A stretch of 48,246 nt of DNA from Haplomitrium mnioides (GCA_049999725.1 JBNGIS010004618.1:23136-71381); one strand, 5' to 3'. Positions 1 through 11,849 are shown, counted from the first letter of the stretch. The notes: generated from the letters alone by a model not told the origin. Program-made: numbers and translations.

Positions 1-112
1 TGGTCTTGGAAGTCCCTGCTTGCAATGGCCTTGAAGTCCATGCGCGCATGGGCTTGGAAGTCCAGGCGCGCATGGGCTTGGAAGTCCAGGCGTGCATGCG
101 CTTGGAAGTCTT
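1..112. repeat. Palindromic GTCCATGCGCGCATGGAC-type minisatellite (intron remnant)
   Basis: About four units of roughly 24-28 bases, each with a core such as CATGCGCGCATGG, CAGGCGCGCATGG or CAGGCGTGCATGC separated by CTTGGAAGT. In copy 2 the equivalent array lies in the intron before this exon and is followed by a pyrimidine tract and AG acceptor. Here the array runs straight into the exon at about 110, so the acceptor region has been lost. Confidence 0.85.
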
Positions 113-1349
113 ACTGGTGTTGCCAAGGGGAAGAAGAAATCTAGGGTTGATGTAGCCCTCGAAGAACAAGACCAACCTCCGACGTTGGTTTCTTACCCTC
201 CCGCTTTTGTTCTCCACTGCCAGAAGGCTAGGGAGTGGAAAGCACGGCAGCAAAGTGGGGCCGCCTCTCTCACAACAGAAGGAGTGAGAGACGAAGAAGA
301 AGATTTACTGTCGTTTGTTGACGACCTCAACGTGGCGTTCTACCAAGTCTACGGGGAGGCTAATGCTAGGAAGTTGAAGGGCTTAATGAAACCTCGGTGT
401 TTCACATTAGCGATTGCTGACATTCCTTATAGTTATAACCTTAAAGAATGCAAGCATGATGATTCAGAGCCATTTTCAAAAGATGACATTTTTAACATGG
501 TGTCATCTTTTGCGGCAATAATCACTTTGGAGTTTTGGTCTTTCGTTGTAATTCATTCATCGCAACAATTCGGCATCGTGGAGGATGCTCTTTCAGAAGT
601 CGGCTGTATAGTTGATCACGACGTCTGGTAAGTTTTTCTTTCATTTTTTATTTTTGTTTTGATTTCTTTGTCTTTTATTTTATCTTACGTTTTCGTTACA
701 GGGTTTTACCTTATTGTTTTTTTTCTACAAGGACAAAAGCAACATACATCATTTCGGTGGTCCCAGAATTGCCGATGCCCACGAGTACTGTACTGTGGAC
801 TACTGGTCAAAAGACAAAAAGAGGAGCATGCGACATTTCAATTTGCAAGCTTCTTCTGCAACGGGACTTCTTCGACAACCCATGTATAGCGTGTTTAGCT
901 GTCCTATAGTTTCTGCGAAGCTAAAACATCTAGGAGATGATGCTCATGTGAATGTTTATCAGAAACCGCAGGCGTTATATAATTTTTTCATTGACCATCT
1001 TTCTACAGAGCAAGATTGGATTCTAGATCTTTGCTCTAGGTTGGGCACATGCCTTGTCTGTGCTCTAAAGCTGATGCGAAATTTCATCGCGGTGGAATAT
1101 GATAGACGTCAGCCTATCTATATTCCTCAGAGGGTTTTGGAGATGGCTTCTTTGCCATCCGATGTGACTGAGTCACAAATAGTATTTGCGTACCACAAGG
1201 AACATGTTCCTCCTGGTACTGCAGGTGCTTCTGGTGACTCTATGGTGATATCAGGGACTACAAAGTCTCGTCAGGATTCTCTAGCGGCTGCAGATGCTCA
1301 GCCAGTAGATGTAGATGAGACAATTCCTCCGGAAGAGGAGATTGTTTGA
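92..1349 (+). CDS. Beta-class DNA amino-methyltransferase (N4-cytosine or N6-adenine type), C-terminal half, partial
   Basis: Two exons, about 92-627 and 740-1349, remain open with no stop. The motif order is that of beta-class amino-methyltransferases: catalytic motif IV first (DIPY, codons 419-430, in ADIPYSYNL), the SAM-binding motif I late (DLCSRLGTCLVCALKL, from codon 1026). In the family motif I is FxGxGT; copy 2 has DLCSGSGTS, so here Gly-Ser has become Arg-Leu, which probably weakens SAM binding. The tail is acidic (DETIPPEEEIV). A phase-consistent intron runs from GTAAGT at 628 to AAAAG at 739, though that acceptor is only a best guess. The first ATG (92) lies inside the intron palindromes, so it is not the real start. 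The family transfers a methyl group from SAM to an exocyclic amino group of DNA bases. Which base is modified cannot be decided from DIPY, which departs from the usual DPPY/SPPY. An RNA or protein substrate is less likely. Confidence 0.72.
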
Positions 1350-2169
1350 TAAAATATTTGTACTATTTTCCTTTATAATAAAATTTATTTCCATTTATTT
1401 CTCCTAAGAATAAGTTGACGCTTTTGATAGTCCAAGAATGGTTTGATCTCAATTTCTAATCTCAGAATTATGTGTAGGCTTTGCACATTGTTTAGTGTCT
1501 TTGCGCATTTTAGGATTTGTAGTTCTTCTCCGGTTCTCCTGCACGTTTAAGCTATGCAGTTGTTGTTCAGAGTATCGGCACCCATTCGTCAAAGGGTTCT
1601 TGTTCAATGTCCATGTTTGCATAGGCTTTAGGGTTCTTCTTTAGATGCTTGGCGTGTTTTTGCTATTGGATTGTAGTTGAAAGTCCATGCGTGCATGGCT
1701 TTGTTGTTCTTATTGAGAGTGAAAGCAAGCAGAGTATTTAGGATTCTTGTTCAGAGTCTATGCGTGCATAGGCTTTACGGTTGTGGTTTGGAGTTTATGC
1801 TTGCATAGACTTTGTTGGCTACGATGCTCCAAGTCAGGTTTAAAGTCCTTATCTGAATAGACATTTAGGTTTTCTTGTAATTTTCTTCTATCGAAATATA
1901 TTTTTTTTATTTCTTTTTTCTTGAATTTAATTTATTTTCAATAGTGTCAAGCTTTTTCACAATAATTGAATAATCAAAATGTTTGTTTTTTAGGTTCTCT
2001 TTTTAAAAAAGATATTTGAAATACAATCTAAATGGAAAATATGCATTTTTTGTTCATAAAAACTTTTTTTTTTCGAAAAGAAGATTTTAGTCTTAAATTT
2101 GATGTTTTTGAATGACAAATCTTCGAAAAACAAAATTCGATTGCTAAGTGAAACAAGAACTCAGTAGCA
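1350..2169 (+). repeat. 3' arm of M copy 1 with a degenerate palindrome array (about 1600-1850)
   Basis: This AT-rich non-coding arm follows the methyltransferase stop. From about 1600 to 1850 it holds degenerate repeats of roughly 60 bases with cores such as CTATGCGTGCATAG, CCATGCGTGCATGG and TTATGCTTGCATAG, linked by GGGTTCTTGTTCAGAGT-like spacers. The same arrangement lies downstream of both genes in copy 2. From about 1860 to 2169 it is A/T homopolymer-rich with nothing coding. Confidence 0.75.
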
Positions 2170-2195
2170 GTTCTTGGTTCAAAGTAGCGGCTGTT
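2170..2195 (-). repeat. Right terminal inverted repeat of M copy 1
   Basis: Read inward from 2195, the terminus is AACAGCCGCTACTTTGAACC followed by AAGAAC. It differs at only one or two positions from each end of copy 2. Beyond it the sequence switches abruptly to the GC-rich B family. Confidence 0.85.
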
Positions 2196-5100
2196 ACTTC
2201 CCTTGTGAATCCTGCTGCCTTACAACTGCAGCCCAGCAACCCACACACCCTCCACTCTAGATAGTTTTTTAACTTCCCTCGCAAGAAGCCCTGCTTTCAC
2301 TTCCTCAGGCTAGGAAGAGAGTTCCTCCTACGTCCACCTCTGGAAGACAGCTTTACCAGCTGCAGATAGCCCACTCCACCCTCGAGCTTCGACGGGTCTT
2401 ACTACGCCCAGTGCACCGGCACTGGCACAGCCCCCCCTCCTCTCAGCTCCACTTGAGAATTAACACACCAGAGTGTTCTCCGAATACTCTGGGTTGATGA
2501 GCTTGCACAAGGGAATGCCGAGAGACTCCAAGCTCCTCACTTGGCAGCCTCTCCTTAGTTCTAAGCCAACCGAAAACTCCTTCCGTGTTATCGTATCAGT
2601 AACCCTCCGCCCTGGTCCGCTTGCAAGGATGAGGTCACTTGGGTCTCCCTCCAGTCCTCCTCTAAATCCCCTGGTTCCCCTTGAGCAAGTACCCCCGCTT
2701 TACATAGCCTTCGATGGATTATCGCCCTGCCATACCATGCGCGACTCCCCTTTCTTGCTATCGCTGTCACGCTGCAATGCCCCGTGAAACGCCGAGACAA
2801 CCCTCAGCTCACTACCAGGCAGCCCCTCCTTAGTTCTCGGCCGACCGAAAACCCCTTCTGTGCTATCGTATCAATAACCCTCTGCCCTAGTCCGCTTGCA
2901 AGGATGAGGTCACCTGGGTCTCCCCCCAATCCTCCTCTAAATCCTCCGGTTCCCCTTGAGCGAGTACCCCTGCTTCACGTAGCCTTCAATGGATTATCGC
3001 CCTGCCTTACCATGCACGAATCGCGTGCCCCGCAGCGCTATCTCTCCAACAATTGCCTGTGCATCAACCCAAAGAATTTCGAAGACAAACGATATATACT
3101 CCCCTCGGGCGCTGCCCCCCAACGCCCGATCCGATGAATAGTCATTATTGCCGTTAGCTCGAAACAGGGGACAACGACGCGTAGCTTCACTGTTAGGTAA
3201 TCCCGTTACCACGAGATGGGAGGAAGCGTCGCGTGTCCAACAGTTGGTCGAGGAAAATCCAAGGACAACGGTCACTTGAACGAGGAGCCCTGAGGAATCT
3301 GACGGGAAGAGATTCCGCAGATTCCCCCAGAACCGAGTTTGAAGAGGCCATCGGAGCCGACTTCCAAAGTGCCTCACAAGACCAACTCCAAGGAATCTCC
3401 TTAGATCCTCCCGTAGATGCCTCCTTCTTCTCCTCGCGCCACATCGTCCGCTGCACCGCCGTCCGACACCGCCCCGCAAGGGGTAGGCTGACCGTCGCGC
3501 AGAACTCTCCTCTGTAGTTGACCCGCACTGTACCCGAGGTCAGGTGAACTCCTCTCCCTACGCCGCGTGTCCTATGAATTGCCTCGGGGTCCCTGGAGTC
3601 GCCACGTCCTCCGAAGACCGCCGTCCGACGCCCTCCCGCAAAGGGGTAGGCGGACCGTCGCGCGGACCTTCTTCCGATGTTGACCCACGGAACCCTGCGC
3701 GCTTCCCAAGGCGCCACGTCATCCGAAGGGCGCCGTCCGACGCCGCCCTGCAAAGAGGTAGGCAGACCGTCGCGCGGCCCCTTTTTTCGAAGTTTGACCT
3801 TCGGAAACACCTCCCAGCTCCTCAGCATGCCACGTTTCCGAAGACTCCCGCGGACTCCCTGCGCTCGCCATGTCATCCGTTGAACTGCCACGGACTTCCC
3901 CTGCTTGCCGAATAAGAACGGTGTCGATGTTGTCGTTTTGACGTACCTTCGAAGTAAGAACTGCTCGCGCTTGAGGTTAGCTTCGTTAACACTTCAAAAA
4001 GCTTGCTATAAGAACTACTATGCCTTTTCGGACCATTCGCCCCTTTTGAACTTTCTGGTGCACGTCGTCGAACTTTTACCTTTCTGGGCGCCGAAGCGGC
4101 AAAGTGTCACCCTTTCGGCGCCGGTACCTCCTCCGTCAGTCGCACCGGCGTTAGCTTTGTTTTCCAGCTGCTCTCATCTCGCTCGCCGATTCGCCGACAT
4201 ATTATGATTTCGCCGTGCCCTTCGTTTCCCCCCACCGAATAGGCGCCATATCGCCCTTCTGGCTCAGCCTTCTTCCCATTGGACGGTCTGCGCTAGATCA
4301 CCACTTTGCCACTGATGCGCGTCGTTCAAACCGGTTTGCCGAAAAGTTGCCTTTTCGCCTTCACTCGCTCTTCTTCGGTCAGATCAGTGATCAATCCCCC
4401 TTTTTGCTCTCCTCTGTGTTTCCTCTTTGGCGAATCTGCGTTAGGTCGCCCCTTCGGCTTCTACGCTCTTCCTCCTCTTGGATCTCCGATAGATCGCCCT
4501 TCCGGCACTCTCCCGATTTCCTTCGGCCAGGCTTGCGATAATTCTCTGTTTCGGGCCCCCTTCCTTGCTCCGCTGTTGGGTTCCTTGCGGATCCCCATTA
4601 ACCGGGCTCCCCACGTCGGAAGACGCATCGGAACCAAGTTAAGTGGACTCTCCACTTAGGGAGGCGCCTTTCCGTAGACCCGCGGACCTCCTGGTGCTGC
4701 CATGTCATCCATGGAATCCCGCAAAGGCTCTGGAGACGCCACATTTCCGTGGAATCTCGCGGGACCTTTCGGGGACTCCACTCTTCTACCAGGACTTACC
4801 GACTCAGATGGATAGTTCGATCGGCCTCTACGGGGCTCGCTCTTGCTTGCGGGATCGAGGCGTCCCTCTTCCCTGGCCTTGCTCGCCCTCATGATGATCT
4901 CATCTCCTCCTGTCGGCTCATAATACTTGCTTCCTGATTTGTGGCTGCTACAGGACACCCACGATCTGCCTTTCTTCGGAGTGCCTTCGGGCTTCCTTGT
5001 TGTTGAGTCCTTCGTCTTCCTCCTGCGATCGCCTCGCCATGGGTGGCTGCTCTGTTCCTTCTCCTCCGGTCCCATCCCCGCATCCTCCTTAGGCCCACGA

Positions 5101-5347
5101 ATTCCCGCTGGCCTGATTTGAATTTGAAAATGGGGCCCCTCCCCTGGCTGGTAATCCCTGCTCTCCTTCCTCCTCTCCTCCGCCATGATCCTGTCTCCCT
5201 CCTAGGACTCAGTCACCCTGCTCTTATCAGCTGTTTGAGGTAATCAGCTATTCCTGCGAGGCCTTCACACTTGCTAAGGAGCATTTGGGTCGCTGATGCT
5301 TCTGATTCCGTGAATTCTACTTGAATGCTCCCAAGCACCGGTTGACA
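2196..5347 (-). mobile_element. B0: long LTR-like unit of the B family, 5' part, interrupted by M1
   Basis: The reverse complement starts with TGTCAACCGGTG at 5347 and runs collinear with B2 from 24215 to about 27385. It shares the gene-free GC-rich middle, with blocks of TACCCCTTTGCGGGGCGG-like sequence and GCCACGTCA boxes. It also shares a tandem duplication of roughly 290 bases (2520-2815 and 2815-3100). It is inserted in Gypsy-1 between the ribonuclease H and integrase regions and is itself cut at 2196 by M1. No coding capacity is evident: its many open frames are short, overlap on both strands and match no family I know. Most likely a solo LTR of a long-LTR retrotransposon. Confidence 0.68.
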
Positions 5348-5459
5348 CTTTTTCCATTCAAGATGATATTCTATATCAAGGCAGCCAAATATATGTTCAA
5401 CAAGATGATACGCTTCGAATTGCTCAATTACAAGAAGCACATGATATTCGTATCTCAAA

Positions 5460-6730
5460 GCATCTTGGAGTAGATAAAACTATAGAGTTGCTTCAACGTA
5501 CTTGATGGTGGTCTAACTTGGCTCGAGATGTTCGTGGTTTTGTTCGTTCGTGTGAAATTTGTCAACAAAATAAAGCTTCAAATCAAAAATCAGCAAGACT
5601 TCTTCAGCCATTACCAATTCTTGCTACTTGTTGGAAACATGTAAGTTTGGATCTTATCACTTCACTTCCAACTATGAGTCGTGGGTTTACTGCCATTGTG
5701 GTGTTTGTGGACAAGCTCATTAAGCATATTCATTTAGTGCTAATGGTGGATACAGTAGATGCTCTATAATTGGCAGGAAATTAACTTTGATATTGTCTTC
5801 CACCATCATGGAATGCCCAAGGTGTTGATATCTCATAAGGATCCATGTTTCATCGGCAAGTTTTGGCGAGAGTTGTTCAAACTTTTAGGCACCAAACTCT
5901 ATATGTCTATTGCATATCATCCTCAAACAGATGGGCAAATTGATCACGCTAATTGCATGGTTGAGAATATGCTTCGCGCGTTCATCAATGTTCATCATAT
6001 CGATTGGGATAGTTTCTTATTGACTTTGGAGTTTGCTTATAACAACTCAAAACAAGTAAGTACTAAGTTTTCTCCTTTCTTTCTTAATTTGAGTCAACAT
6101 TCTCTTATTCTCAATGGTTTTCTTTCTCTTTCTTCTTCTAATGTTCGAAGTATTTCTACTTTTTTTGTCTCGTTTATCTTCTTCCTTGCAAGATGCTCGC
6201 AACCATCTTAGTATTGCTCGAAATTGGCAAAAACAATATGTTGATAGCTATCGTCGTGATTGCTCTTATGTTTTAGATGACCAAGTTATGTTATCTACTT
6301 GTGATCTCATATTGTCTATAGATACTCAAGTCCGTAAGTTATCTCTTACTTGGATTGGTACTTTCTTTATTTCTCACGTTATTTCTTCCATTGCTTATAA
6401 ACTTGACCTTCCTCTTCATATGAAGATTCATCATGTGCTTCATGTCTCTAAACTTAAGCCTTTTGTTCCTAGTCCATCTTCTTTTTCAAATCCTAATCAA
6501 CTTTCTCCTCCAACTATTTTTCTTGATGATTATAAAGAATTTGAATTAGACTGAATTTTGGCAAAAAGAGTTATCAAGCGAGGGCGACATCCACAAGTTC
6601 AGTACAAGGTTTTGTGGAAAGGCTATCCACTTCATGATGCTACTTGGGAACATTCTTCAAACCTTGAGAGTGCTCAAGAGGTCATTTAAATATTTGAAAG
6701 TTGTAGCACTGACTAGGACATCATCAATTA
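5460..6730 (+). pseudogene. Gypsy integrase with chromodomain (decayed)
   Basis: Reading on, one sees an H2C2 zinc-binding region ending in CEICQQNKAS (about 5550-5585). The integrase core follows, with its first Asp in VSLDLITSLP, its second in SHKDPCFIGKFW, then AYHPQTDGQ, and Glu in MVENMLRAF, which fits D,D(35)E. A C-terminal module MKIHHVLHVSKLKP lies at about 6420-6460. A chromodomain (about 6535-6710) has VLWKGYP and ATWEHSSN. A frameshift near 5765 and later frame changes plus a stop in the chromodomain make it non-functional. The chromodomain places the family in the chromovirus branch, whose integrases read histone marks to choose target sites. Confidence 0.88.
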
Positions 6731-6744
6731 GAAGGCGAGGATTA

Positions 6745-7111
6745 TGTAACAGTACAAGCATAAGGTTGTATTATTTATAAGAAAATAGAGAGGAGTAAAG
6801 TAAAGTATATATAGTCACTTTTAGGGTTGAGATAAGATTACTTACCTGCGAAGTTACTTTTAATAGAGAGTCACTTTTAGGGTTGAAATTAGAAGTGACT
6901 TGTAAGTGAAGAAAGAGAGATGACACCCTCTTCTCTTGTATAAATAAAAGGGCTTCCTAGCCTCACTCACCATTCTGGAGTTCCTCTCAATTCATTTTGG
7001 CTCTTTGGTTGTTTGGCTTTGGTTTCCTTATTAGCCTTGAGTTGTGTTACTCTATTAGAGTTATCTTGAAGTTGTTACTTATTTGGAAGTTGGTCATTGA
7101 GTTCTTTTACA
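6745..7111 (+). repeat. Gypsy-1 3' LTR
   Basis: Bounded by TGTAACAG at 6745 and CTTTTACA at 7111, 367 bases. A TATAAATA box lies at 6939-6946. It aligns with the LTRs at 39237-39650, 40977-41365 and the split LTR of Gypsy-2. A short purine run precedes it as a likely polypurine tract. Confidence 0.88.
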
Positions 7112-7130
7112 AAGAAAGTACCAATCCAAG

Positions 7131-8150
7131 CTAATATAGCTTACGGTCTTGACTATCTAAAGAAAAAAGAAGATCATGAGTAGAAAACATAACTTTGTCA
7201 CTTAAAATAAAATAGAAATGAGGACAATGTCCATCGACATATTTTTTTGCCGATTTTGAGTAATAACAAGATGGTGTGGACATCTTGCAAAGAAGAAGAT
7301 AAATGACACAAAAATGTAAAAATACTTGGAGCATTGGAAGAGAAAGGAGAGAGCAAACCATCAAGAACAAGAGGATGTTGACTTGAATTAAGAAAGAAAT
7401 GAGAAAATCCAATACTTTGTTGTTTGGAGTTGTTGTAGAAAAACTCCACAATCGTTAAAAAAAAAAAAAACTATCCCAATCAGTGTGATGAAAGTTTATT
7501 AATATGAAAAGCATATCATTCATAGTGCGATTAGTGAGCTCCATTTTCCTATATGTTTGAGTATAATAAGCAGTAGACATATAGAGTTTGGTTTCCAAAA
7601 ATTTAAACAACTCTCGTCAAAACTTTCTAGTGAAATGTGAATCTCTACGAAATATAAACACCTTAGACATTCCATGCTAGCAAAAGACATTACTAGAGTA
7701 AATATTTTCCAATTGTGGAGCATCTATTGTATCCATTATTGGTGCTAACTAAATCAGTTTGCTAAGTTTATCTACAAATACTATAATTGCAATGAACCCA
7801 TGAGGTTTAGTGAGAAGTGAACTAATAAGATCCAAACTTATATACTCCCAACCAGTAGTAGAAATTGATTGTGGTTGAAGAAGTTAGTTGGCTTTTGATT
7901 TAAAGCCATGTTTTGCTGATAACTTTCACAAGAACGAACAAAACCTCGAACGTCTCAAGCAAAGTCTGGCCATCACTAAGTGAGTTGAAGCAACTTTATA
8001 GTTTTGTCTACTCCAAAATGTCATGAAACTTCTTGTAGCTTTTTGCAATAACCTCTACTAGTTGCTTCAATAAAGGTAGTATGCTCACATTCACCGCCTC
8101 CAATGTATTAAGCTTGTAATCTATCTTTCATGACAATGCATCTACAATGA
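7131..8150 (-). pseudogene. Gypsy-2 integrase region (decayed)
   Basis: Minus-strand frames match the integrase core and C-terminal part of Gypsy-1 and Gypsy-4, for instance the SLDSQDRKLY equivalent at 7131-7160 and the ISLESFDESCLNFW stretch around 7600-7650. It is broken by several frameshifts and by a poly-A run near 7455. No intact catalytic triad can be assembled. Confidence 0.75.
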
Positions 8151-9330
8151 TGTGAAACCTTCCCAGCTTGTACTCCAATTTGATATCAAAGAGCTTTAAT
8201 TGATCCTTCTACCAATGATGACGACTTGTCGTATTTTCTAAGTGAATTGATTGTAACAATGGCTTGTCATCAATGTGCATAAGTATAAGTTTTCTCAAAA
8301 GATAGCGTCTCCATACTTTGATAGTATAAACAATTGTTAATTGCTCTCGATCTCTTGCAGGATAATTTCTCTCCACCATATTTAATCGGCGTAATATGAA
8401 GGCAATTAGATGAAGTCCATCTTCAAACTCTTGTTGTAAAACTGCTCTAATAGCAAAATTAGAAGCATTTGAATCAATTATACAACATGTCTTTAGAACA
8501 TACGGCTATAAGATAGGACAAGATGAGATCACATCTTTGAGTTGTTGAAAAGTTGCTTGTTTTTTGGTGGTCCATTGAAACTTGACCTCTTTGCTTAGCA
8601 CATCTATAAGTGGTGTAGCAATATGTGAAAAATAATAGATGAATCATCAATAAAAGCTTGCCAGTCCATTAAAACCCATAATATTTTGTGTTTTTTTTGT
8701 GTTGACCACTATGCAATAACTTTAATTTTCTTTTCTTCCATTTTGATGCGATCTACAAACACTTTGTGCTCTAGATAAGCAACCGTTTGCTTTCGAAATT
8801 CACACTTACACCTCTTGTAATAAAAATTCCAATTATGCAACCTTTGCAATATTTTTTTGATATGATCTTGATGCTCAACTTCAATTTCGCTAAAAATAAA
8901 ACTATCATCTAAGAATACCAAAACTCACTTATCCAACAACCTATCAAAACTTGAGGTATTTGATCCATAGATATGGTCATAGCATTGGTAGGACCAAATG
9001 TACAAACTTTCCACTCAAAATGTCTATATCTTGTGCAAACTTATGTCTTTGGCACATCACTTACCTTGATAAAAATTTTCCAATATCCACTTCAAAAATC
9101 TAGCCTAGAAAAAAAATGCACACAACTTAATTGATATAAGAAATCATTAATACGCATCAAAAAATAAGCATTCTTTACTATTTGATTGTTCAAACCGCAA
9201 TAATCTGTACAAAGACAAAATCCACCATTTTTCTTTGGTAAAACGAATATTGGTGCTCTCCAAAGTGAAGTACTATGTTGAATGAAATCTTTGTCAAGAA
9301 GAAGTGTCAAGGTTTTGCAAAGCTCTTATA
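8150..9330 (-). pseudogene. Gypsy-2 reverse transcriptase and ribonuclease H (decayed)
   Basis: The minus strand shows the RT entry region (KDFIQHSTSLWRAPIF, then VLPKKNGGF) at 9092-9310. The catalytic block MVFLDDSFIFS lies at about 8890-8921, where FLDD is the usual Ty3 active site. A ribonuclease H stretch follows to about 8150. Stops and frameshifts lie between the blocks. Confidence 0.82.
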
Positions 9331-9699
9331 GTTCTTGTAGTGATAAATGGTATATAGATAGATTATAAGGAGTACTTTCTAGTTTCCACTCAATCAAAAA
9401 GTGCATTCCTTAGTTATCTGGTAATCTTTTTCGCAAATCATTTAGAAAAACAACTAGAAACTCCTTGAAAATGTTATCAATCATTGAGTTAGGTATAGAC
9501 TTCCCTCACTTCTTACTTAAGCTAATAATAAGTTTGATCTAAACAACAAAGATAGACAGTTATTTCTCCACCAAAGTAATATGTTGAACTTATTTAAGCC
9601 TCTTAACCAACAATATAAGACTCCCTAAAATAAATTGTTGTTTTACTTAATCAACTTGAGTGGATCAATGTTCTAGCCAAAACAAGCCTTAAATGATGT

Positions 9700-10880
9700 C
9701 ATATTATACTAATGCAATAACAAAATCCATAAGTTCTTCATATTATTTTCCAATCCTTGGAAGAAGTGGCTTTTTCATGTTTTGGCCATCTGCTATAGTC
9801 ACAAAACTTCCATAAATAGGCAAATTTTTTTGCTTTGATTTTCTTAACAAAATGTAATAATATGAATTTTTCATAACTTTCAGAGTCCACCAACATTCTA
9901 CAAGAATACTCATCAACTATACCATCTAGATGAAACAAGATACTTCAAATTTGCACCGAGCTATTATTTCCATTTGGACTAATTCAGCTCTCAATAAATT
10001 GTTTGATTTTTTATTGAGGTTTATCATTTTCATGGTTCTCCTCTTTGCCTTGAACAATAAGGCGAGTTCAATCTTAGCAACATGAAAAATTTGCAATTAC
10101 ATGACCAAGTTTTTGATAATAAAAGCATCCTTCATTTTGGCATAAGCGTTCACGCTCCACATCTGTGAGTGTCACTCTTTGCATCACATCAATCTCGATA
10201 GGTACAAACTTATTGGTGGCATACGAACATGTTGTATTGTTGAAGACATAGCCTATATTTTGTAGTTGCAAGTAGTTAGTCATATTGTTCACCTATGTGC
10301 ATTGCTTCTTCTAGTTGAGAATACTCTCCTATTGTGACTTCCATCTTAGTATGAGGATTCGATCTCAAAAAAAATAAAAATAATGTAGAGCCTTTTTATC
10401 ACCCATATTACAAATTTATATAATGGTATTATGAATTTATGCAACATTTATGCTCATTGAACCAAGTTGCTTCAATTTTGCCAAACAATCTCTTGCTACT
10501 TTTGGAGCATTTAGAACTCAAAATCTTGAAATCAATGCTTCTTTGAACTCATGCTAAGAGTTAATAGAAGCAATAAATCCATGTTGTGCTTTCTCTATTT
10601 GATATCTCCACCAAGTCTTTGCAATTCCTTCTAATTGACTTGTTGCAAATAGAATTTGTCAACCATCTTCTATATAGTTTATAGCTTTAAAGTATTGCTC
10701 AACTGAGTCATAAATTATCCTCCCATTACATGCTTTTGGCTTTGGAAACCACAAATGACTATCTTCTTCTTGAAAATGTGCTCTTTCACTCACTTGCATT
10801 TGATCCTCTAGATGGCAAGAAAGATGTTCAATTTGTTGTTATATTGCTTGAAGCATTACTTCTTGATTCTCTATGTAGCT
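9700..10880 (-). pseudogene. Gypsy-2 gag and protease region (decayed)
   Basis: At 9738-9938 the minus strand encodes FHLDGIVDEYSCRMLVDS, matching the protease-region segment of Gypsy-4 (about 41930-42000). At 10074-10292 a gag zinc-knuckle remnant can be read (GCFYYQKLGHVIANFSC, with two Cys apparently lost). Matrix/capsid remnants extend to about 10880. Many stops are present. Confidence 0.7.
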
Positions 10881-10903
10881 CTCCACTAAAAGAAAGAACA
10901 GTA

Positions 10904-10975
10904 GCTCTGATAATTATGTAAAAGAGCTCCAAAATGAATTCCAAATAAGTAAGAACTTAAAAAATAACTCTAATA
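10904..10975 (-). repeat. Gypsy-2 primer site and 3' tip of its 5' LTR
   Basis: The reverse complement gives ...GAGCTCTTTTACA at the LTR edge (10917), followed by TAATTATCAGAGC (10904-10916), a mutated TTGGTATCAGAGC primer site. The LTR is cut at 10975 by M2, whose flank TAATA recurs at 34650. Confidence 0.8.
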
Positions 10976-11001
10976 AACATCTGCTACTTTGAACCAAGAA
11001 C
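10976..11001 (+). repeat. Left terminal inverted repeat of M2
   Basis: 26 bases, AACATCTGCTACTTTGAACC then AAGAAC, matching 24 of 26 positions of the right end. A second, looser GCTAC...AGAAC-like unit follows directly inward at both ends, suggesting paired transposase-binding sites. Confidence 0.85.
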
Positions 11002-11124
11002 TGGCTACTTAGAGCAAGAACCTTTTTTTTTTGCAAAAAATTGTGATTTTTGAATTCAAAAAACTTAAAAAATGAGGTTATTTTTTAAAAACAAAAAGTA
11101 CATGAGTTTTTGGATTTGTTTTTG

Positions 11125-11224
11125 NNNNNNNNNNNNNNNNNNNNNNNNNNNNNNNNNNNNNNNNNNNNNNNNNNNNNNNNNNNNNNNNNNNNNNNNNNNN
11201 NNNNNNNNNNNNNNNNNNNNNNNN
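11125..11224. other. Assembly gap (100 N)
   Basis: A run of exactly 100 N in the 3' arm of the transposase side of M2. Around it, 11002-11849 is AT-rich with no recognisable coding sequence. Confidence 0.99.
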
Positions 11225-11849
11225 TTTTCATCAAAAAATTGCATTTATCATTGATTATAATTCTAAGCCCAAAAGTTGAAATACACGTCACAAGAAACTA
11301 TTTTGAAATATATTTGATTGCACACACTCTATGCGCGTGTAGATATGGTGCTCTTTCAAACTTTTTTGTTGGAAACATTTTACAAAACATAAAGAAAATT
11401 CCCAAAGGAACTAGAAATCAAGGGAATGAGTTTGCAATGGCAAACACAAAAACAAAGAAAACAAAACATTGCATGGATTTAGGAGCTTTATTTTAAACAT
11501 CAAGAAAAAAAAGAAGCTTTCACTTGTAGTTAAAAATCCATAAAATCAAAGTGGACATAGGCTTTAAAAAAGGTTCTAGTATTTTAAAATATTTTATAGT
11601 TCAACAAAGCATATGCATAAATGTATTATAGTTCAGAATCAAAAAAGCAGTAGCTAAGGAGATTGAATTAAGATTGTAAACAAGAAACATCTCCAAGTCT
11701 TAGACTTGATTCAACCAAAAAAAGGTGTCAAGATCTACAAAAGAGTCTAAGACTTAAATAAAAACAAAGTTGTAGTTGGTAGTCTTTGTATGAAGAAGCT
11801 TAAGAGTTGTACATGAGAAGTGGAACTTCTGGAAGGTGTGGACTTCCAC

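Larger units (their letters stand above)
1..2195 (+). mobile_element. M transposon copy 1, right-hand part (methyltransferase arm)
   Basis: This is the right end of the same transposon that is complete at 10976-34649. It holds part of a palindrome-filled intron, the C-terminal half of the methyltransferase gene, an AT-rich 3' arm with more palindromes, and the terminal inverted repeat ending at 2195. The left part lies outside the window. It was inserted into the B-family LTR unit that continues at 2196. The 5 bases after the terminus (ACTTC) should be the target duplication, but its partner is off the edge. The identification rests on near-identity of protein, 3' arm and terminus with copy 2. 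Confidence 0.82.
5348..7111 (+). mobile_element. Gypsy-1: Ty3/Gypsy chromovirus, 3' part
   Basis: Integrase, chromodomain and a 3' LTR are collinear with Gypsy-4. The 5' part lies beyond B0 and M1, off the left edge. Gypsy-1 is inserted in the opposite orientation into the pol gene of Gypsy-2: at 7112 the sequence switches to the reverse complement of the same family's integrase C-terminal region, in the middle of a conserved stretch. Confidence 0.85.
7112..10975 (-). mobile_element. Gypsy-2: Ty3/Gypsy chromovirus body, minus strand
   Basis: A minus-strand member of the same family. From right to left it shows the 3' end of its 5' LTR (10917-10975), a decayed primer site, gag, protease, reverse transcriptase, ribonuclease H and integrase. 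It is interrupted by Gypsy-1 at 7112. Its 5' LTR is split by transposon M2 and resumes at 34650-35058. This makes it the oldest element of the left-hand nest. Confidence 0.85.

Noticed and set aside
92-1349. Retrotransposon-borne C5-cytosine methyltransferase
   Set aside because: No PCQ or ENV motifs of C5 enzymes are present. The motif order and DIPY/SGSGT are of the amino-methyltransferase class, and the carrier has inverted repeats, not LTRs.
2473-3891. Overlapping open frames on both strands of B0 (up to about 230 codons), some conserved in B2
   Set aside because: High GC lowers stop frequency. Frames overlap on both strands, conservation follows from near-identical DNA, and the composition (Arg, Pro, Ser) is that of translated repeats.
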